From: Thermophagus xiamenensis
Lineage (GTDB): Bacteria > Bacteroidota > Bacteroidia > Bacteroidales > Marinilabiliaceae
NCBI RefSeq assembly: GCF_900112795.1
Contig: NZ_FONA01000006.1
Span: 124,001-188,000 of the forward strand
DNA: 64,000 bases
Direction of reading: 5' to 3'
In this document: positions 1-8,748 of the stretch, piece after piece
Layout of the letters: each line of letters opens with the position of its first letter
Numbering within the stretch: the first letter of the stretch is position 1
Translations under genes and position numbers: made by a program
Notes under the pieces: model-generated
The model's database searches: none
Seen by the model: the letters and a program-made list of their open reading frames with translations, nothing else
What the model was told of the DNA's origin: nothing

Positions 1-985
1 TATCGATGTAAAATTTCATAGCCACAAAGGTTTCCACCCGCGATTTGGGGTCAACACCTTTCTCCTGGCGGTAGCCTTTAACGTGCTGCCCCTTCACCTC
101 CGATTCTATATATTGGCCACGAATAACATAACGAGGCACCTCTTCTTTTGGAATAGGCCGCAGCGACTGTAAAACCTTAACAATTTCATTTCTGATACTT
201 TCGGCATTAATCAGTGCCGGGGGTTCCATTGCCACAAGGCTGGTAAGCAATAACAGATGATTTTGCACCATATCACGCAAGGCGCCCGACTCCTCGTAAT
301 ATCCACCACGATTGCCTACTCCAATATCTTCGGTAGAGGTCACTTCTACATGATGGATATAATTCCGGTTCCACAAAGGCTCATATATGCCGTTGGAAAA
401 ACGTGTTACCAAAAGATTTTGAACCGTTTCTTTTCCCAGGTAATGGTCGATCCGATATATTTGTTCCTCTTTGAAATAGTTCAAAAGTTCTCGGTTTAGT
501 TGCCTGGCACTGGCCAAATCATGTCCAAAAGGTTTCTCAACGATGAGACGCCTAAACCCTTTATCATCACGACTCAGGCCCTGCTCCGACAAAAAACGCG
601 GTATCAGAGGGTACATGCTCGGCGGTGTCGCCAAATAAAAGATAAAGTTTCCTCCGCTACCAATTTCCTTATCCAATGCCAGGAGGTAATCCTTAAAGCC
701 CTTATATTCTGCGCCCTCCTTGGTATTGAAAGAATAGTAGTAGAGTCTCTTTAAAAACCCGTTGGGCACGTCGCCTTTTTTCGATGAGAACTCCTGAATA
801 CCGGTGCTCATTTTTTCACGAAACTGCTCGTTGGTAAGAGGTGTACGCCCCAAACCCAACACCGCAAATTTTTCCGGTAATAAATCTTGTTTATGCAAAT
901 CAGCCAGGGCGGGAACCAACTTGCGATGCGTTAAATCACCCGACGCTCCGAAAATCACCAATATATGGTTGTCCGGTTTTTTCAT
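1..985 (-). CDS. zwf: Glucose-6-phosphate 1-dehydrogenase, C-terminus cut by window edge
   Basis: It oxidises glucose 6-phosphate to 6-phosphogluconolactone with NAD(P)+, the first step of the oxidative pentose phosphate pathway, in the cytosol. The reading frame starts at the ATG at 985 (MKKPDNHILVIFGASGDL) and stays open to base 2, giving about 328 residues of a family that is usually ~490-510 long. The nucleotide-binding motif GASGDL is near residue 13 and the substrate-binding motif RIDHYLGKE near residue 176; the order and spacing fit the family. hydE lies 79 bases upstream on the same strand, so read-through is possible. No internal break is seen. The missing C-terminal third lies outside the window. 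Confidence 0.95.
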   Translation of the reverse strand, partial: MKKPDNHILVIFGASGDLTHRKLVPALADLHKQDLLPEKFAVLGLGRTPLTNEQFREKMSTGIQEFSSKKGDVPNGFLKRLYYYSFNTKEGAEYKGFKDYLLALDKEIGSGGNFIFYLATPPSMYPLIPRFLSEQGLSRDDKGFRRLIVEKPFGHDLASARQLNRELLNYFKEEQIYRIDHYLGKETVQNLLVTRFSNGIYEPLWNRNYIHHVEVTSTEDIGVGNRGGYYEESGALRDMVQNHLLLLTSLVAMEPPALINAESIRNEIVKVLQSLRPIPKEEVPRYVIRGQYIESEVKGQHVKGYRQEKGVDPKSRVETFVAMKFYID

Positions 986-1064
986 GATAACATTCTTTAT
1001 ATTTTATTCTTAATTTTTTCTAACGTTTTTTCCAATACGGGAAGAGAAGGAAAGCCTTTCACCA

Positions 1065-2156
1065 CTAACGTTGTCGGCTAAAAAAATGAGGTGAATCGCC
1101 CCATTGATCAAATCCCGGTTTATGACCAATCATTTCAAGACGTACAGACAAGCAATTGGAACAATCGTCTGCCCCCTCGTCGATACAGGGTTTATTTTGA
1201 TACAACAAATAATCCTTTCTGTGGTTCGACGGGGTAATGTTGGGCATAATGACATTGGCACCGGCCTGAATGGCTTTTTCCCTTCCTACGGGGTCAATGG
1301 CCTGCATGGCGGTGGTCGCCGCAATGTTAATATCCGGCATCATTAACCTCAACAAAGCTACCATATTGAGCGAGGTCAGAAACCGTTCCTCCGGACTCCA
1401 TAACTCTCCCCTTCTTTGGTAAAGCGGGGTCTCTTCGTGCTCAATATAGGGTCCCATCCCCACCATATCAATATCAAAGTCCTTCATAAAAAGCAAATCC
1501 TTTGCCAAATGGTTCAGGGTTTGCCCGGGTAAACCAATCATCACGCCTGTACCGGTCTGGTAGCCAACCTTCTGAATCGTTTTAAGACAATCCAATCTCT
1601 TGTGAAACCGATGTTTGTCATTATCGGGATGCAGCTGTCGATAAAGCGATTCATCCGATGTCTCAATGCGCAACAAATAACGATGTGCACCACTTTTAAA
1701 CCAGCGACGATAGGTTTCTTCCGTTTGTTCTCCCAATGAAAGAGTGATACCCACCTTACCATCGGTTTCCTTCTTTATGGTTTGCAAAAGAGTATCAATA
1801 CGTTCCACAAAGTGCGGGTCATCACGCTCTCCCGATTGCAACACCATCGACCCGTACCGGTTCCGGCAGGCAAACCTTGCCGCTTCAACAATGGCATCAT
1901 CGGACAGGTCATATCGCTCAACGTTCCCATTACTCTTTCGAATACCACAGTAATAGCAATCTTTGGTACATATATTCGAAAACTCAACCAATCCACGATA
2001 ATAGACCTCTTTGCCCCGATATTTTTGAAGATACTCACCTCCCAGCAGGAGCAACTCCTTTTGAGCCTCGCCCCGTAACGACAACAACTGCGAGAGTATT
2101 TCCTCACTCCAACTTCCCGTCTCTGCTATTTCGCGGATATCTTTCCTCATTAGCAT
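1065..2156 (-). CDS. hydE: [FeFe] hydrogenase maturase HydE (radical SAM)
   Basis: This radical-SAM enzyme takes part in building the H-cluster of [FeFe] hydrogenases. The 363-residue product has the cluster motif C63-x3-C67-x2-C70 in the sequence FSNICTKDCYYCGIR, typical of HydE rather than biotin synthase. A C-terminal C324-x7-C332-x2-C335 has the spacing of the second, non-essential cluster of the well-studied Thermotoga HydE. The start is MLMRKD at 2156; the ATG two codons in (2150) is equally possible. Neither hydF, hydG nor a hydrogenase is in the window, so a role in hydrogenase maturation rests on the family match. The leader holds the dispersed TTAGTNN repeat. PylB-like or other HydE-like enzymes are a less likely alternative. 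Confidence 0.88.
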   Translation of the reverse strand: MLMRKDIREIAETGSWSEEILSQLLSLRGEAQKELLLLGGEYLQKYRGKEVYYRGLVEFSNICTKDCYYCGIRKSNGNVERYDLSDDAIVEAARFACRNRYGSMVLQSGERDDPHFVERIDTLLQTIKKETDGKVGITLSLGEQTEETYRRWFKSGAHRYLLRIETSDESLYRQLHPDNDKHRFHKRLDCLKTIQKVGYQTGTGVMIGLPGQTLNHLAKDLLFMKDFDIDMVGMGPYIEHEETPLYQRRGELWSPEERFLTSLNMVALLRLMMPDINIAATTAMQAIDPVGREKAIQAGANVIMPNITPSNHRKDYLLYQNKPCIDEGADDCSNCLSVRLEMIGHKPGFDQWGDSPHFFSRQR

Positions 2157-2164
2157 AAAATTTA

Positions 2165-2305
2165 CTTAATAGTGGTTAGTGGTTAGTCATTAGTCGTTAG
2201 TGATTAGTGGTTAGTCGTTAGTAACTAATAATCAACACTAATGACTATTGACTAATGACTGATGACTAATCACTAACCACTAATTACTGACGACTAATTC
2301 ACTAA
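2165..2305. repeat. TTAGTNN heptad repeat in inverted arms (intergenic)
   Basis: The hydE/acyl-CoA synthetase intergenic stretch begins with about eight TTAGTNN heptads in one orientation (2170-2225). They are followed by the same heptads in reverse complement (ACTAATN-type, 2226-2303), so the whole can fold into a long imperfect hairpin. The same heptad field recurs near 17.5, 26.3, 31.4, 38.8, 40.5, 57.3 and 59.6 kb. The rest of the gap, 2306-2513, is AT-rich and shows no recognisable gene; it should hold the promoter of the plus-strand gene at 2514. Confidence 0.85.
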
Positions 2306-2513
2306 CAAACTAAAGTTTCATCCCATTTCAATTGAATTTTCGAAAATAATAAGAATTATTTTACCATCCTTCGATATGCATAGCCTTTTAAACCATGGAT
2401 AAAAATCATTTTTTTCTATAATCAATAGAGGCAGCCTATTTTTCCTGACAAAACTCAAAGCATAATTCTTATAATAAAAGTAATTTTGAATACACATAAA
2501 ATTAACGTCAGAT

Positions 2514-4571
2514 ATGATTAATGAAAGCCTGCTGAAGCCGAAAAGTATTGTTGTGGTAGGAGCCTCTGAAGACATTACAAAGCCCGGAGGAAAACTTTTA
2601 AAAAACATTCTGGAAGGAGGATACCAGGGAAATCTCTACGTTATTAATCCGCGTCACGACACTGTGCAAGGTATTGCATCCTATAAATCGGTGGCCGATT
2701 TACCACAAATCCCCGACCTGGCCATATTGGCCATCCCTGCGCAACTATGCGTTTCGGTAACAGAAGAATTGACGCAAAAGGGCACTCGCGCTTTTATTGT
2801 TATATCAGCAGGCTTCAGCGAAGACGGCCCCGAAGGTAAAAAGCTGGAAGAGGCATTAACTAAAGCCATCAATAAAGTTGATGGCACACTGATAGGCCCC
2901 AACTGCATCGGGGTTTTAACGCCCACCTACAGCGGCATCTTCACGTCACCTGTTCCGCGTCTTGACCCTAAGGGTTGCGACTTTGTTTCAGGGTCGGGTT
3001 CTACTGCCGTCTTTATTCTGGAATCGGCCCTGCCCAAAGGACTCACTTTTGCATCGCTCATCAGTGTAGGAAACAGCGCACAACTGGGCATAGAAGAGGT
3101 ATTGGAACACTGGGACCATACCTATGTACCGGGCAGAAGTTCCGACATTAAGCTAATTTACGTAGAACACATCCAAAATCCCGACAAATTGCTCAAACAC
3201 GCTTCTTCACTGGTTCGAAAAGGATGCCGTATCGCCGCCATTAAGTCGGGTATAACCGAGGCAGGAAAGCGTGCCACCGCATCGCATACCGGTGCTATGG
3301 CCAGTGCCGACTCGGCGGTAGAGGCCCTCTTCCGCAAGGCTGGCATCGTCCGGTGCTTCGGACGTGAAGAGCTCACCACCGTTGCTTCGGTCTTTAATTA
3401 TCCCAGGCTGGAAGGCAAAAACCTGGCCATTATCACCCATGCCGGGGGTGCAGGCGTCATGCTCACCGATGCCTTGTCGCAGGGCGGACTGGCCATACCG
3501 CCCATCGAAGGGAAGGACCGCGACCATCTGCTGAGTCTTCTGAACCCCGGAGCTTCCGCCTCCAACCCTATCGATATTTTGGCCACCGGAACGGCTGAAC
3601 AGCTGGGACAGGTCATCGAATATTGCGACCAGAAAATGGATAATATTCACGGTATGATTGTCATCTTCGGCAGTACGGGCCTCTCGCGCGTCTTCGATGC
3701 CTATCAGACCATTCATGAAAAAATGAAACAATGCCGTAAACCGGTCTTCCCCATTCTTCCTTCTATTAGCAGTGCACGTGAAGAAGTAGAATTTTTCCTC
3801 TCTCACGGACATATCAATTTCCCTGATGAAGTGATGCTGGGCAGAGCTTTGACAACCATCCATCAGACACCCCTGCCGGCTGATGAGGAAATTTTCAAGG
3901 AAGGTATTGACCTGGAAGAAATACGTACCATCATAAAGGCAGCCCCGGAAGGATTTCTGGACCCCGGCACCATCAACGACCTTTTGCAAGCTGCCGGTAT
4001 TCCTGTGGTACAGGAAGGTGTTGCCACTTCCCGGAAAGAATTACTCGCGCTGGCCCGACAGTTTGAATATCCTGTGGCACTAAAGGTTGTAGGGCCCGTA
4101 CACAAGTCGGATGTTGGCGGTGTTATACTTAACATTAAATCGGACGAGCACCTCATTGCCGAATATAAACGGATGCGCAAAATAAAAGGAGTAAAATCGG
4201 TGTTGATACAAAAGATGCAGACAGGCACCGAGCTTTTCATCGGCGCCAAATACGAACCCACCTTTGGTCATGTCATTTTGTGCGGATTGGGTGGCATTTT
4301 TGTGGAAGCACTGGGCGACCATTCCAGCGGACTGGCACCCCTCACCTTCAACGAAGCCCGCTCCATGGTGCGCAGTCTGAAGAGCTATCCCATCATACGT
4401 GGCATCCGAGGCCAAGAAGGCATCAACGAAGATCAGTTTGTGGAAATCATTGTACGCCTCTCCACACTGCTGCGCTTCGCCACTGAAATAAAAGAGATGG
4501 ACCTCAATCCGTTAATTGGCAACAGCAATGAAATCAGAGTAGTGGATGCCAGAATGAGAATTGAGAAATAA
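2514..4571 (+). CDS. Acetate/acyl-CoA ligase (ADP-forming), fused alpha-beta
   Basis: NDP-forming acyl-CoA synthetases interconvert acyl-CoA + ADP + Pi with acid + CoA + ATP, giving substrate-level ATP in many anaerobes. The 685 residues carry a CoA-binding domain (VVGASED, residues 14-20; GPNCIG around N130), a succinyl-CoA-ligase-like flavodoxin region with the likely phospho-accepting His258 in ASHTGAMA, and a C-terminal ATP-grasp domain (about 465-685). The order alpha-then-beta in one chain is the common bacterial arrangement. Start at ATG 2514, just after an AT-rich leader. Substrate choice (acetate, propionate, other acids) cannot be read from the sequence. It converges with the ATPase gene, leaving only 4 bases between stop codons. 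Confidence 0.9.
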   Translation: MINESLLKPKSIVVVGASEDITKPGGKLLKNILEGGYQGNLYVINPRHDTVQGIASYKSVADLPQIPDLAILAIPAQLCVSVTEELTQKGTRAFIVISAGFSEDGPEGKKLEEALTKAINKVDGTLIGPNCIGVLTPTYSGIFTSPVPRLDPKGCDFVSGSGSTAVFILESALPKGLTFASLISVGNSAQLGIEEVLEHWDHTYVPGRSSDIKLIYVEHIQNPDKLLKHASSLVRKGCRIAAIKSGITEAGKRATASHTGAMASADSAVEALFRKAGIVRCFGREELTTVASVFNYPRLEGKNLAIITHAGGAGVMLTDALSQGGLAIPPIEGKDRDHLLSLLNPGASASNPIDILATGTAEQLGQVIEYCDQKMDNIHGMIVIFGSTGLSRVFDAYQTIHEKMKQCRKPVFPILPSISSAREEVEFFLSHGHINFPDEVMLGRALTTIHQTPLPADEEIFKEGIDLEEIRTIIKAAPEGFLDPGTINDLLQAAGIPVVQEGVATSRKELLALARQFEYPVALKVVGPVHKSDVGGVILNIKSDEHLIAEYKRMRKIKGVKSVLIQKMQTGTELFIGAKYEPTFGHVILCGLGGIFVEALGDHSSGLAPLTFNEARSMVRSLKSYPIIRGIRGQEGINEDQFVEIIVRLSTLLRFATEIKEMDLNPLIGNSNEIRVVDARMRIEK

Positions 4572-4575
4572 AGAA

Positions 4576-5769
4576 TTAATACAACATACCCATCAGCCAT
4601 AAAGGTATGCGATTACCGTAACCAATTTCAATATCATCACAAATCAGATAAGAAGAAGGAATATCCTTAATCTGGTCAAACCTTTTGGTCTTGCCACCTA
4701 CTTCAAAAAGATATTTTTCATTGACACAAAAATCACCAACATCCGAATAATTCACGCGATATTTTTGTTTTAATTGCTGAAATAAAAACGTTTCCCGGAG
4801 GGCTCCTTTTTCAGGCTTTTGACCCGCCAGGGCCGTTAAAATATTGACATTTCCCGGGAAAATTTTTTCGGGTTTTTGCATTCTGGCCAACCCTTTTTTA
4901 GCCGATTTCAACAATAGTATTAATCCTGCCCTTTGTAACACTTCCAGATAATGATACAATGTTTTACGGTCCAATTCAACCAAAGAAGCCAAATTGGCCA
5001 TATTGGGAACAAATGGGACGGTAGAACTTATTATCTCAATCAATGATTTTAATTTAATGACATTTCTATATTCAATTCCCTGAGTTATGGGAATATCAGA
5101 TTCCAAAACAGTATTGACTACCTGCCGTAACCTTTCCAAATATTTGGTTTTGCTTTCCTTATAAAATGGATAACAGCCATAATGCCAATAATCATTCAAC
5201 ATCGCCAAAGGTTTAACCTTTTCAACAATGTCTCGGCATATAATGACATGGTCTTTTAAAATATCTTCCAGAGAAACACTTTCCAACGATATTCCATATT
5301 CAAATTGGATGAATTCGCGTAGTGACATTTCAGGAATATGGTAGGCTGACACTCGCCGGCTCAAATCCCACTTGCCTTTGTAGATATCCAAGATTGAAGA
5401 ACCTGAAAAAACAATCTTCATATCCGGGTAACTGTCATACAGGTTTTTTATTTCAATAGCCCATGTCGGGTATTTATGCACCTCATCCAGAAAAAGAACC
5501 TTCCCATTGTGATTGTAAAATGTCTTTGCAAAATCCACCAGGCGATGATTCGAAAAATAGATATCATCAAGGCTTACATACAATGCATTTCCATTACCGC
5601 GATAATGCTCTTTCAAATATTGAAGCATAAGCGTGGTTTTTCCCACACCTCGTGCCCCCATTAAAGCAATAAGACGGTCACTCCAATCTATTTCATTCCA
5701 TATAAAACGCTTAAAATGAGTACGTACATTACGTAACAGACGATTATAATTATCATAAATACGTTCCAT
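4576..5769 (-). CDS. AAA-family ATPase with DUF4143-like C-terminus
   Basis: A 397-residue predicted ATPase of the AAA_14/DUF4143 type. Walker A is GARGVGKT at residues 38-45, Walker B LFLDE at 92-96, and a sensor-like VFSGSS at 120-125. Around residues 250-290 a winged-helix-like segment (LASLVELDRKTLYHYLEVLQ) is followed by a basic stretch. The last ~80 residues (KYLFEVGGKTKRFDQI) resemble the nuclease-fold tail of this family. The cellular role is not established for the family; several copies per genome are common in Bacteroidota and archaea. The gene stands alone. A palindrome sits over its putative -7 box (5795-5825), which suggests that its transcription is controlled, perhaps by itself. 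Confidence 0.82.
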   Translation of the reverse strand: MERIYDNYNRLLRNVRTHFKRFIWNEIDWSDRLIALMGARGVGKTTLMLQYLKEHYRGNGNALYVSLDDIYFSNHRLVDFAKTFYNHNGKVLFLDEVHKYPTWAIEIKNLYDSYPDMKIVFSGSSILDIYKGKWDLSRRVSAYHIPEMSLREFIQFEYGISLESVSLEDILKDHVIICRDIVEKVKPLAMLNDYWHYGCYPFYKESKTKYLERLRQVVNTVLESDIPITQGIEYRNVIKLKSLIEIISSTVPFVPNMANLASLVELDRKTLYHYLEVLQRAGLILLLKSAKKGLARMQKPEKIFPGNVNILTALAGQKPEKGALRETFLFQQLKQKYRVNYSDVGDFCVNEKYLFEVGGKTKRFDQIKDIPSSYLICDDIEIGYGNRIPLWLMGMLY

Positions 5770-5794
5770 TCGATGAATATTATTTGAGGATTAC

Positions 5795-5870
5795 ATTCCA
5801 CAAATATATACCTTTTTTGTGGAATCCATTCCACATTTTAAAGCATTTTTTGTTCAATATATTCCACAAA
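5795..5870 (-). promoter_or_regulatory. ATTCCACA palindrome and extra half-sites over the ATPase promoter
   Basis: A perfect 10-bp inverted repeat, ATTCCACAAA (5795-5804) and TTTGTGGAAT (5816-5825), is separated by 11 bases. Read on the minus strand, the first arm contains TATATTTG (5808-5801), a match to the Bacteroidota -7 box TAnnTTTG, 32 bases before the start codon of the ATPase gene. Further ATTCCACA half-sites lie at 5828-5835 and 5861-5868. Binding of a regulator here would block the promoter. The operator role is inferred. Confidence 0.55.
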
Positions 5871-6293
5871 ATAAAATTTTAATACCGGCGACTTTTACCG
5901 AAAAGCATAAATCGATTAAAACATTAACACCGGAAGGCGACAATGGCCTTTTATGTGGCAATATCCTCATAATTATTGTTTCAAATAGTGATATTCGGTT
6001 TTAGCATCTCACAACAATTCCCACAACAGAGCAACTCATAGCGTTACTCAATGTTAACCAACCCATTACAATTCCGTCTTCCAATAACCTACCTTCATCA
6101 AAAAAAACCTTAAATTGGTCTATTCCCTGCAGGTTTTTCCTCATTTTTTGCAATCTTCGCGCCTTCAATAGAAGTATAAAGAAAGAAGAGAAGTTATTGC
6201 TTTGGCAATTAATCCCTTAACTACAATCCTTAAATTGAATACAAAAAAGCCTCTGAACCCAAAACAATAACAATCAAAAAGAAACGCAACTGA
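5871..6293. other. Intergenic region without a recognisable gene
   Basis: AT-rich spacer between the ATPase operator and the 79-aa gene. A 61-codon frame at 5819-6004 crosses the operator and resembles nothing known to me. The segment 6180-6293 is purine-rich and probably forms the leader of the gene at 6294. No hairpin terminator is seen. Confidence 0.5.
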
Positions 6294-6533
6294 ATGAGAA
6301 AAGGGATTGACATAAAGACCATAAGAAACAAAAAAACCTACCAAGCCCCGGTTTTGGAAGAGGTAACACTGGACAGAGATATTATTTTGATGTATGCCAG
6401 CATGATTGAACCTTGGGGTAGCTCCCTTTATTCAACCTCGGGGACCGAAAAGGTGCAAAGCAATAAGGAAACAAATTCTATCTTCCCCGAATCTGAGAAT
6501 CCGTTTGGTGGGGGCACACCCGAATATGAATAA
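6294..6533 (+). CDS. Small hypothetical protein, 79 aa
   Basis: A short, hydrophilic product with no signal peptide or membrane segment. The N-terminal half (KKTYQAPVLEEVTLDRDIIL) has the pattern Y-x-x-P-x-(L/I)-E...D-x-(D/E)-I-x-L that I know from many small Bacteroidota proteins of unknown role. The C-terminal half is rich in Ser, Asn, Gly and Pro (NPFGGGTPEYE). The gene is free-standing and followed by a strong terminator hairpin at 6614. Such peptides could be precursors of modified peptides or small regulators, but no modifying enzyme is adjacent. The function is unknown and the coding status is likely rather than proven. Confidence 0.6.
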   Translation: MRKGIDIKTIRNKKTYQAPVLEEVTLDRDIILMYASMIEPWGSSLYSTSGTEKVQSNKETNSIFPESENPFGGGTPEYE

Positions 6534-6613
6534 TTGAACCGGTGATAGGAAGAATATCTTTTTAATGGCACGAATATCTAAGAGATTTTGTTAACATACG
6601 TAATAAACAGAGA

Positions 6614-6642
6614 GGCCGGGCAAGAACACCCGGCCTTCTTCA
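6614..6642 (+). terminator. Rho-independent terminator after the 79-aa gene
   Basis: A perfect 7-bp GC-rich stem, GGCCGGG (6614-6620) with CCCGGCC (6629-6635) and an 8-base loop, is followed by TTCTT. It lies between convergent genes and could serve both strands. Confidence 0.8.
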
Positions 6643-6671
6643 TTGTTGACCCCGTTCTGTCATGTGTGATT

Positions 6672-7412
6672 TTATTGTTGTTCCACCTCTTCTTCGGTAC
6701 CGGAAGTGGAAGAAGTGCGTGATTCCACTACGCGGTTATACTTTTCAATTACCTCATTAATTTCTTTGGCCACCTGGTTGTAAACCTCACTGCCCGAAAC
6801 TATGGCATTGGCCTCCAGGTGCTGCAGCAAAGCACGATAAACACCTATAATTTCCTTCCTCAGGTCAGCCATTTTAACTTCGGGTTTGGCGGCCTCTTCC
6901 TTCACTCTTCTCAAGTAAGCTTCATCAAAGAGTTTGTTAGCCTCTTCCAGTTCGTTCAGCCAATCGGACAAACCCTCAAGCTTGGTTACCGCTTCAGCCA
7001 AATCGGCTTCCGTCCGAAATTTGTTAAGAATCCCGTCGATGGTACTGGTTTCGGCCTGATAGTTAAGACGAGCTATACCGCCTCCAAACAATAGAATAGC
7101 ATCGTACAGGCGCTGAGCAGCAGCTTTTTTATCGGGGTCATAATGGTATGAGAAGGCGTCAATAAACTGGTAAATACCGGTAAAGGCGCGGTCGCGCCGT
7201 TCATCCAGCTCCTGGATTTCCTGAGTAATGTCGCTCCCGGTTTCGGGTCGGTACAACTCGGAAATTTGAGTACCCAGGGCCGACAGTTCATCATAAACAT
7301 TCTTAACATTCAGCACTTCGGGGTCGTGACTGCTCACAATGTTCAGTATGTTCTTAATAAACTGAACAAACTCACTGTTCCTGAAGTTATGAATTAAAGC
7401 TGCTAAAAACAT
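6672..7412 (-). CDS. Hypothetical helical protein, 246 aa (DUF6261-like)
   Basis: The product is acidic, mostly alpha-helical by composition and has no signal peptide. The start MFLAALIHNFRNSEFVQF matches the opening I associate with the DUF6261 family of Bacteroidales, whose role is unknown; that family name is given from memory and is tentative. The tail (about residue 225 on) is a low-complexity Ser/Thr/Glu stretch ending in EEEVEQQ. It is a single gene, convergent with the 79-aa gene and downstream of the 41-bp minisatellite. It contains no catalytic motif that I recognise. Confidence 0.75.
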   Translation of the reverse strand: MFLAALIHNFRNSEFVQFIKNILNIVSSHDPEVLNVKNVYDELSALGTQISELYRPETGSDITQEIQELDERRDRAFTGIYQFIDAFSYHYDPDKKAAAQRLYDAILLFGGGIARLNYQAETSTIDGILNKFRTEADLAEAVTKLEGLSDWLNELEEANKLFDEAYLRRVKEEAAKPEVKMADLRKEIIGVYRALLQHLEANAIVSGSEVYNQVAKEINEVIEKYNRVVESRTSSTSGTEEEVEQQ

Positions 7413-7559
7413 GGTTCCAAAATTTTAAGTTTAACGACTAAAATTCCAGAATCACCCGTTAATTTATAGAAAAACAAACATTTTTTCAAGTCCTTTCTTG
7501 TTTTTTTTAACAATAAACCACAAACGTGCCAATCACTTAAACACCAAACCCTTACATCT

Positions 7560-8523
7560 CTGTTGCAAGATTTCAAATCGTTCTGGAGGCCATTGCATCG
7601 CTGCAGCAAGGTTTCAAATCACTCTGGAGGCCATTGCATCGCTGCAGCAAGGTTTCAAATCACTCTGGAAGCAATTGCATCGCTGCAGCAAGGTTTCAAA
7701 TCACTCTGGAAGCCATTGCATCGCTGCAGCGAGGTTTCAAATCACTCTGGAGGCTATTGCATCACTGCAGCAAGGTTTCAAATTACTCTGGAGGCCATTG
7801 CATCGCTGCAGCGAGGTTTCAAATCACTCTGGAAGCCATTGCATCGCTGCAGCAAGGTTTCAAATCATTCTGGAAGCCATTGCAACGCTGCAGCGAGGTT
7901 TCAAATCACTCTGGAAGCAATTGCATCGCTGCAGCAAGATTTCAAATCACTCTGGAGGCCATTGCATCGCTGCAGCGAGGTTTCAAATCACTCTGGAAGC
8001 CATTGCAACGCTGCAGCGAGGTTTCAAATCACTCTGGAGGCCATTGCATCGCTGCAGCGAGGTTTCAAATCACTCTGGAGGCTATTGCATCGCTGCAGCA
8101 AGGTTTCAAATTACTCTGGAGGCCATTGCATCGCTGCAGCGAGGTTTCAAATCACTCTGGAGGCCATTGCATCGCTGCAGCGAGGTTTCAAATCACTCTG
8201 GAGGCCATTGCATCGCTGCAGCGAGGTTTCAAATCACTCTGGAGGCCATTGCATCGCTGCAGCGAGGTTTCAAATCACTCTGGAGGCCATTGCATCGCTG
8301 CAGCGAGGTTTCAAATCACTCTGGAGGCCATTACAACGCTGCAGCAAGGTTTCAAATCACTCTGGAGGCCATTACAACGCTGCAGCGAGGTTTCAAATCA
8401 CTCTGGAGGCCATTGCATCGCTGCAGCAAGGTTTCAAATCACTCTGGAGGCCATTGCATCGCTGCAGCAAGGTTTCGGCAACTCCCGAAGGCCATTGCAT
8501 CGCTGCAGCAAGGTTTCGGCAGA
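7560..8523. repeat. 41-bp minisatellite, about 24 tandem copies
   Basis: The unit GGAGGCCATTGCATCGCTGC-AGCAAGGTTTCAAATCACTCT repeats with an exact 41-base period. CTGCAG occurs at 7601 and then every 41 bases through 8503 (23 copies), preceded by one degenerate copy at 7560. Variants are point changes only (AAGG/GAGG, CAT/CAA, GGAAGC/GGAGGC), with no length change. Each unit carries the palindrome GCTGCAGC, often extended to CGCTGCAGCG. The last two copies diverge (TTTCGGCAACTCCCGAAGGC, TTTCGGCAGACAAAG). All three plus-strand frames are open through the array because 41 is not a multiple of 3. I do not call these frames genes. Confidence 0.97.
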
Positions 8524-8541
8524 CAAAGCGTTTTTTAAACA

Positions 8542-8579
8542 CGAAAGCTCCGTCCCGACGTTTCGGGACAAAGCTTTCG
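8542..8579. other. Strong hairpin at the right edge of the minisatellite
   Basis: CGAAAGCT (8542-8549) pairs with AGCTTTCG (8572-8579), and inside them GTCCCGA (8552-8558) pairs with TCGGGAC (8563-8569) around a CGTT loop. There is no T-run on either side, so it is a poor terminator. It sits 19 bases beyond the last repeat unit. From 8596 to 8748 only an AT-rich stretch with ATTAGAT-type motifs is seen. Confidence 0.7.
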
Positions 8580-8748
8580 AACTTCACAGGGATTTTTGAT
8601 AGATTGTCAGATATTAGATAATTAGATATTAGATTAATAGATTTAAGATGGTTAGACCTTAGAAATTTGCCTATATCAACCTTATCTATTTTTACAATTT
8701 ATATCCATTTATTTCAATCTATATCAACGTAAATCATTTTATCTGTTG

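Noticed and set aside
3207-3989. 260-codon frame antisense to the acyl-CoA synthetase gene
   Set aside because: It lies wholly inside a well-supported gene on the other strand and resembles nothing known.
7560-8523. CRISPR array
   Set aside because: There are no unique spacers; the whole 41-base unit repeats, and no cas genes are nearby.
7498-8621. Three overlapping plus-strand reading frames of 320-350 residues across the 41-bp array
   Set aside because: They exist because a 41-base repeat without stops is open in every frame; no start context, signal peptide or family match, and all three would encode the same repeat.
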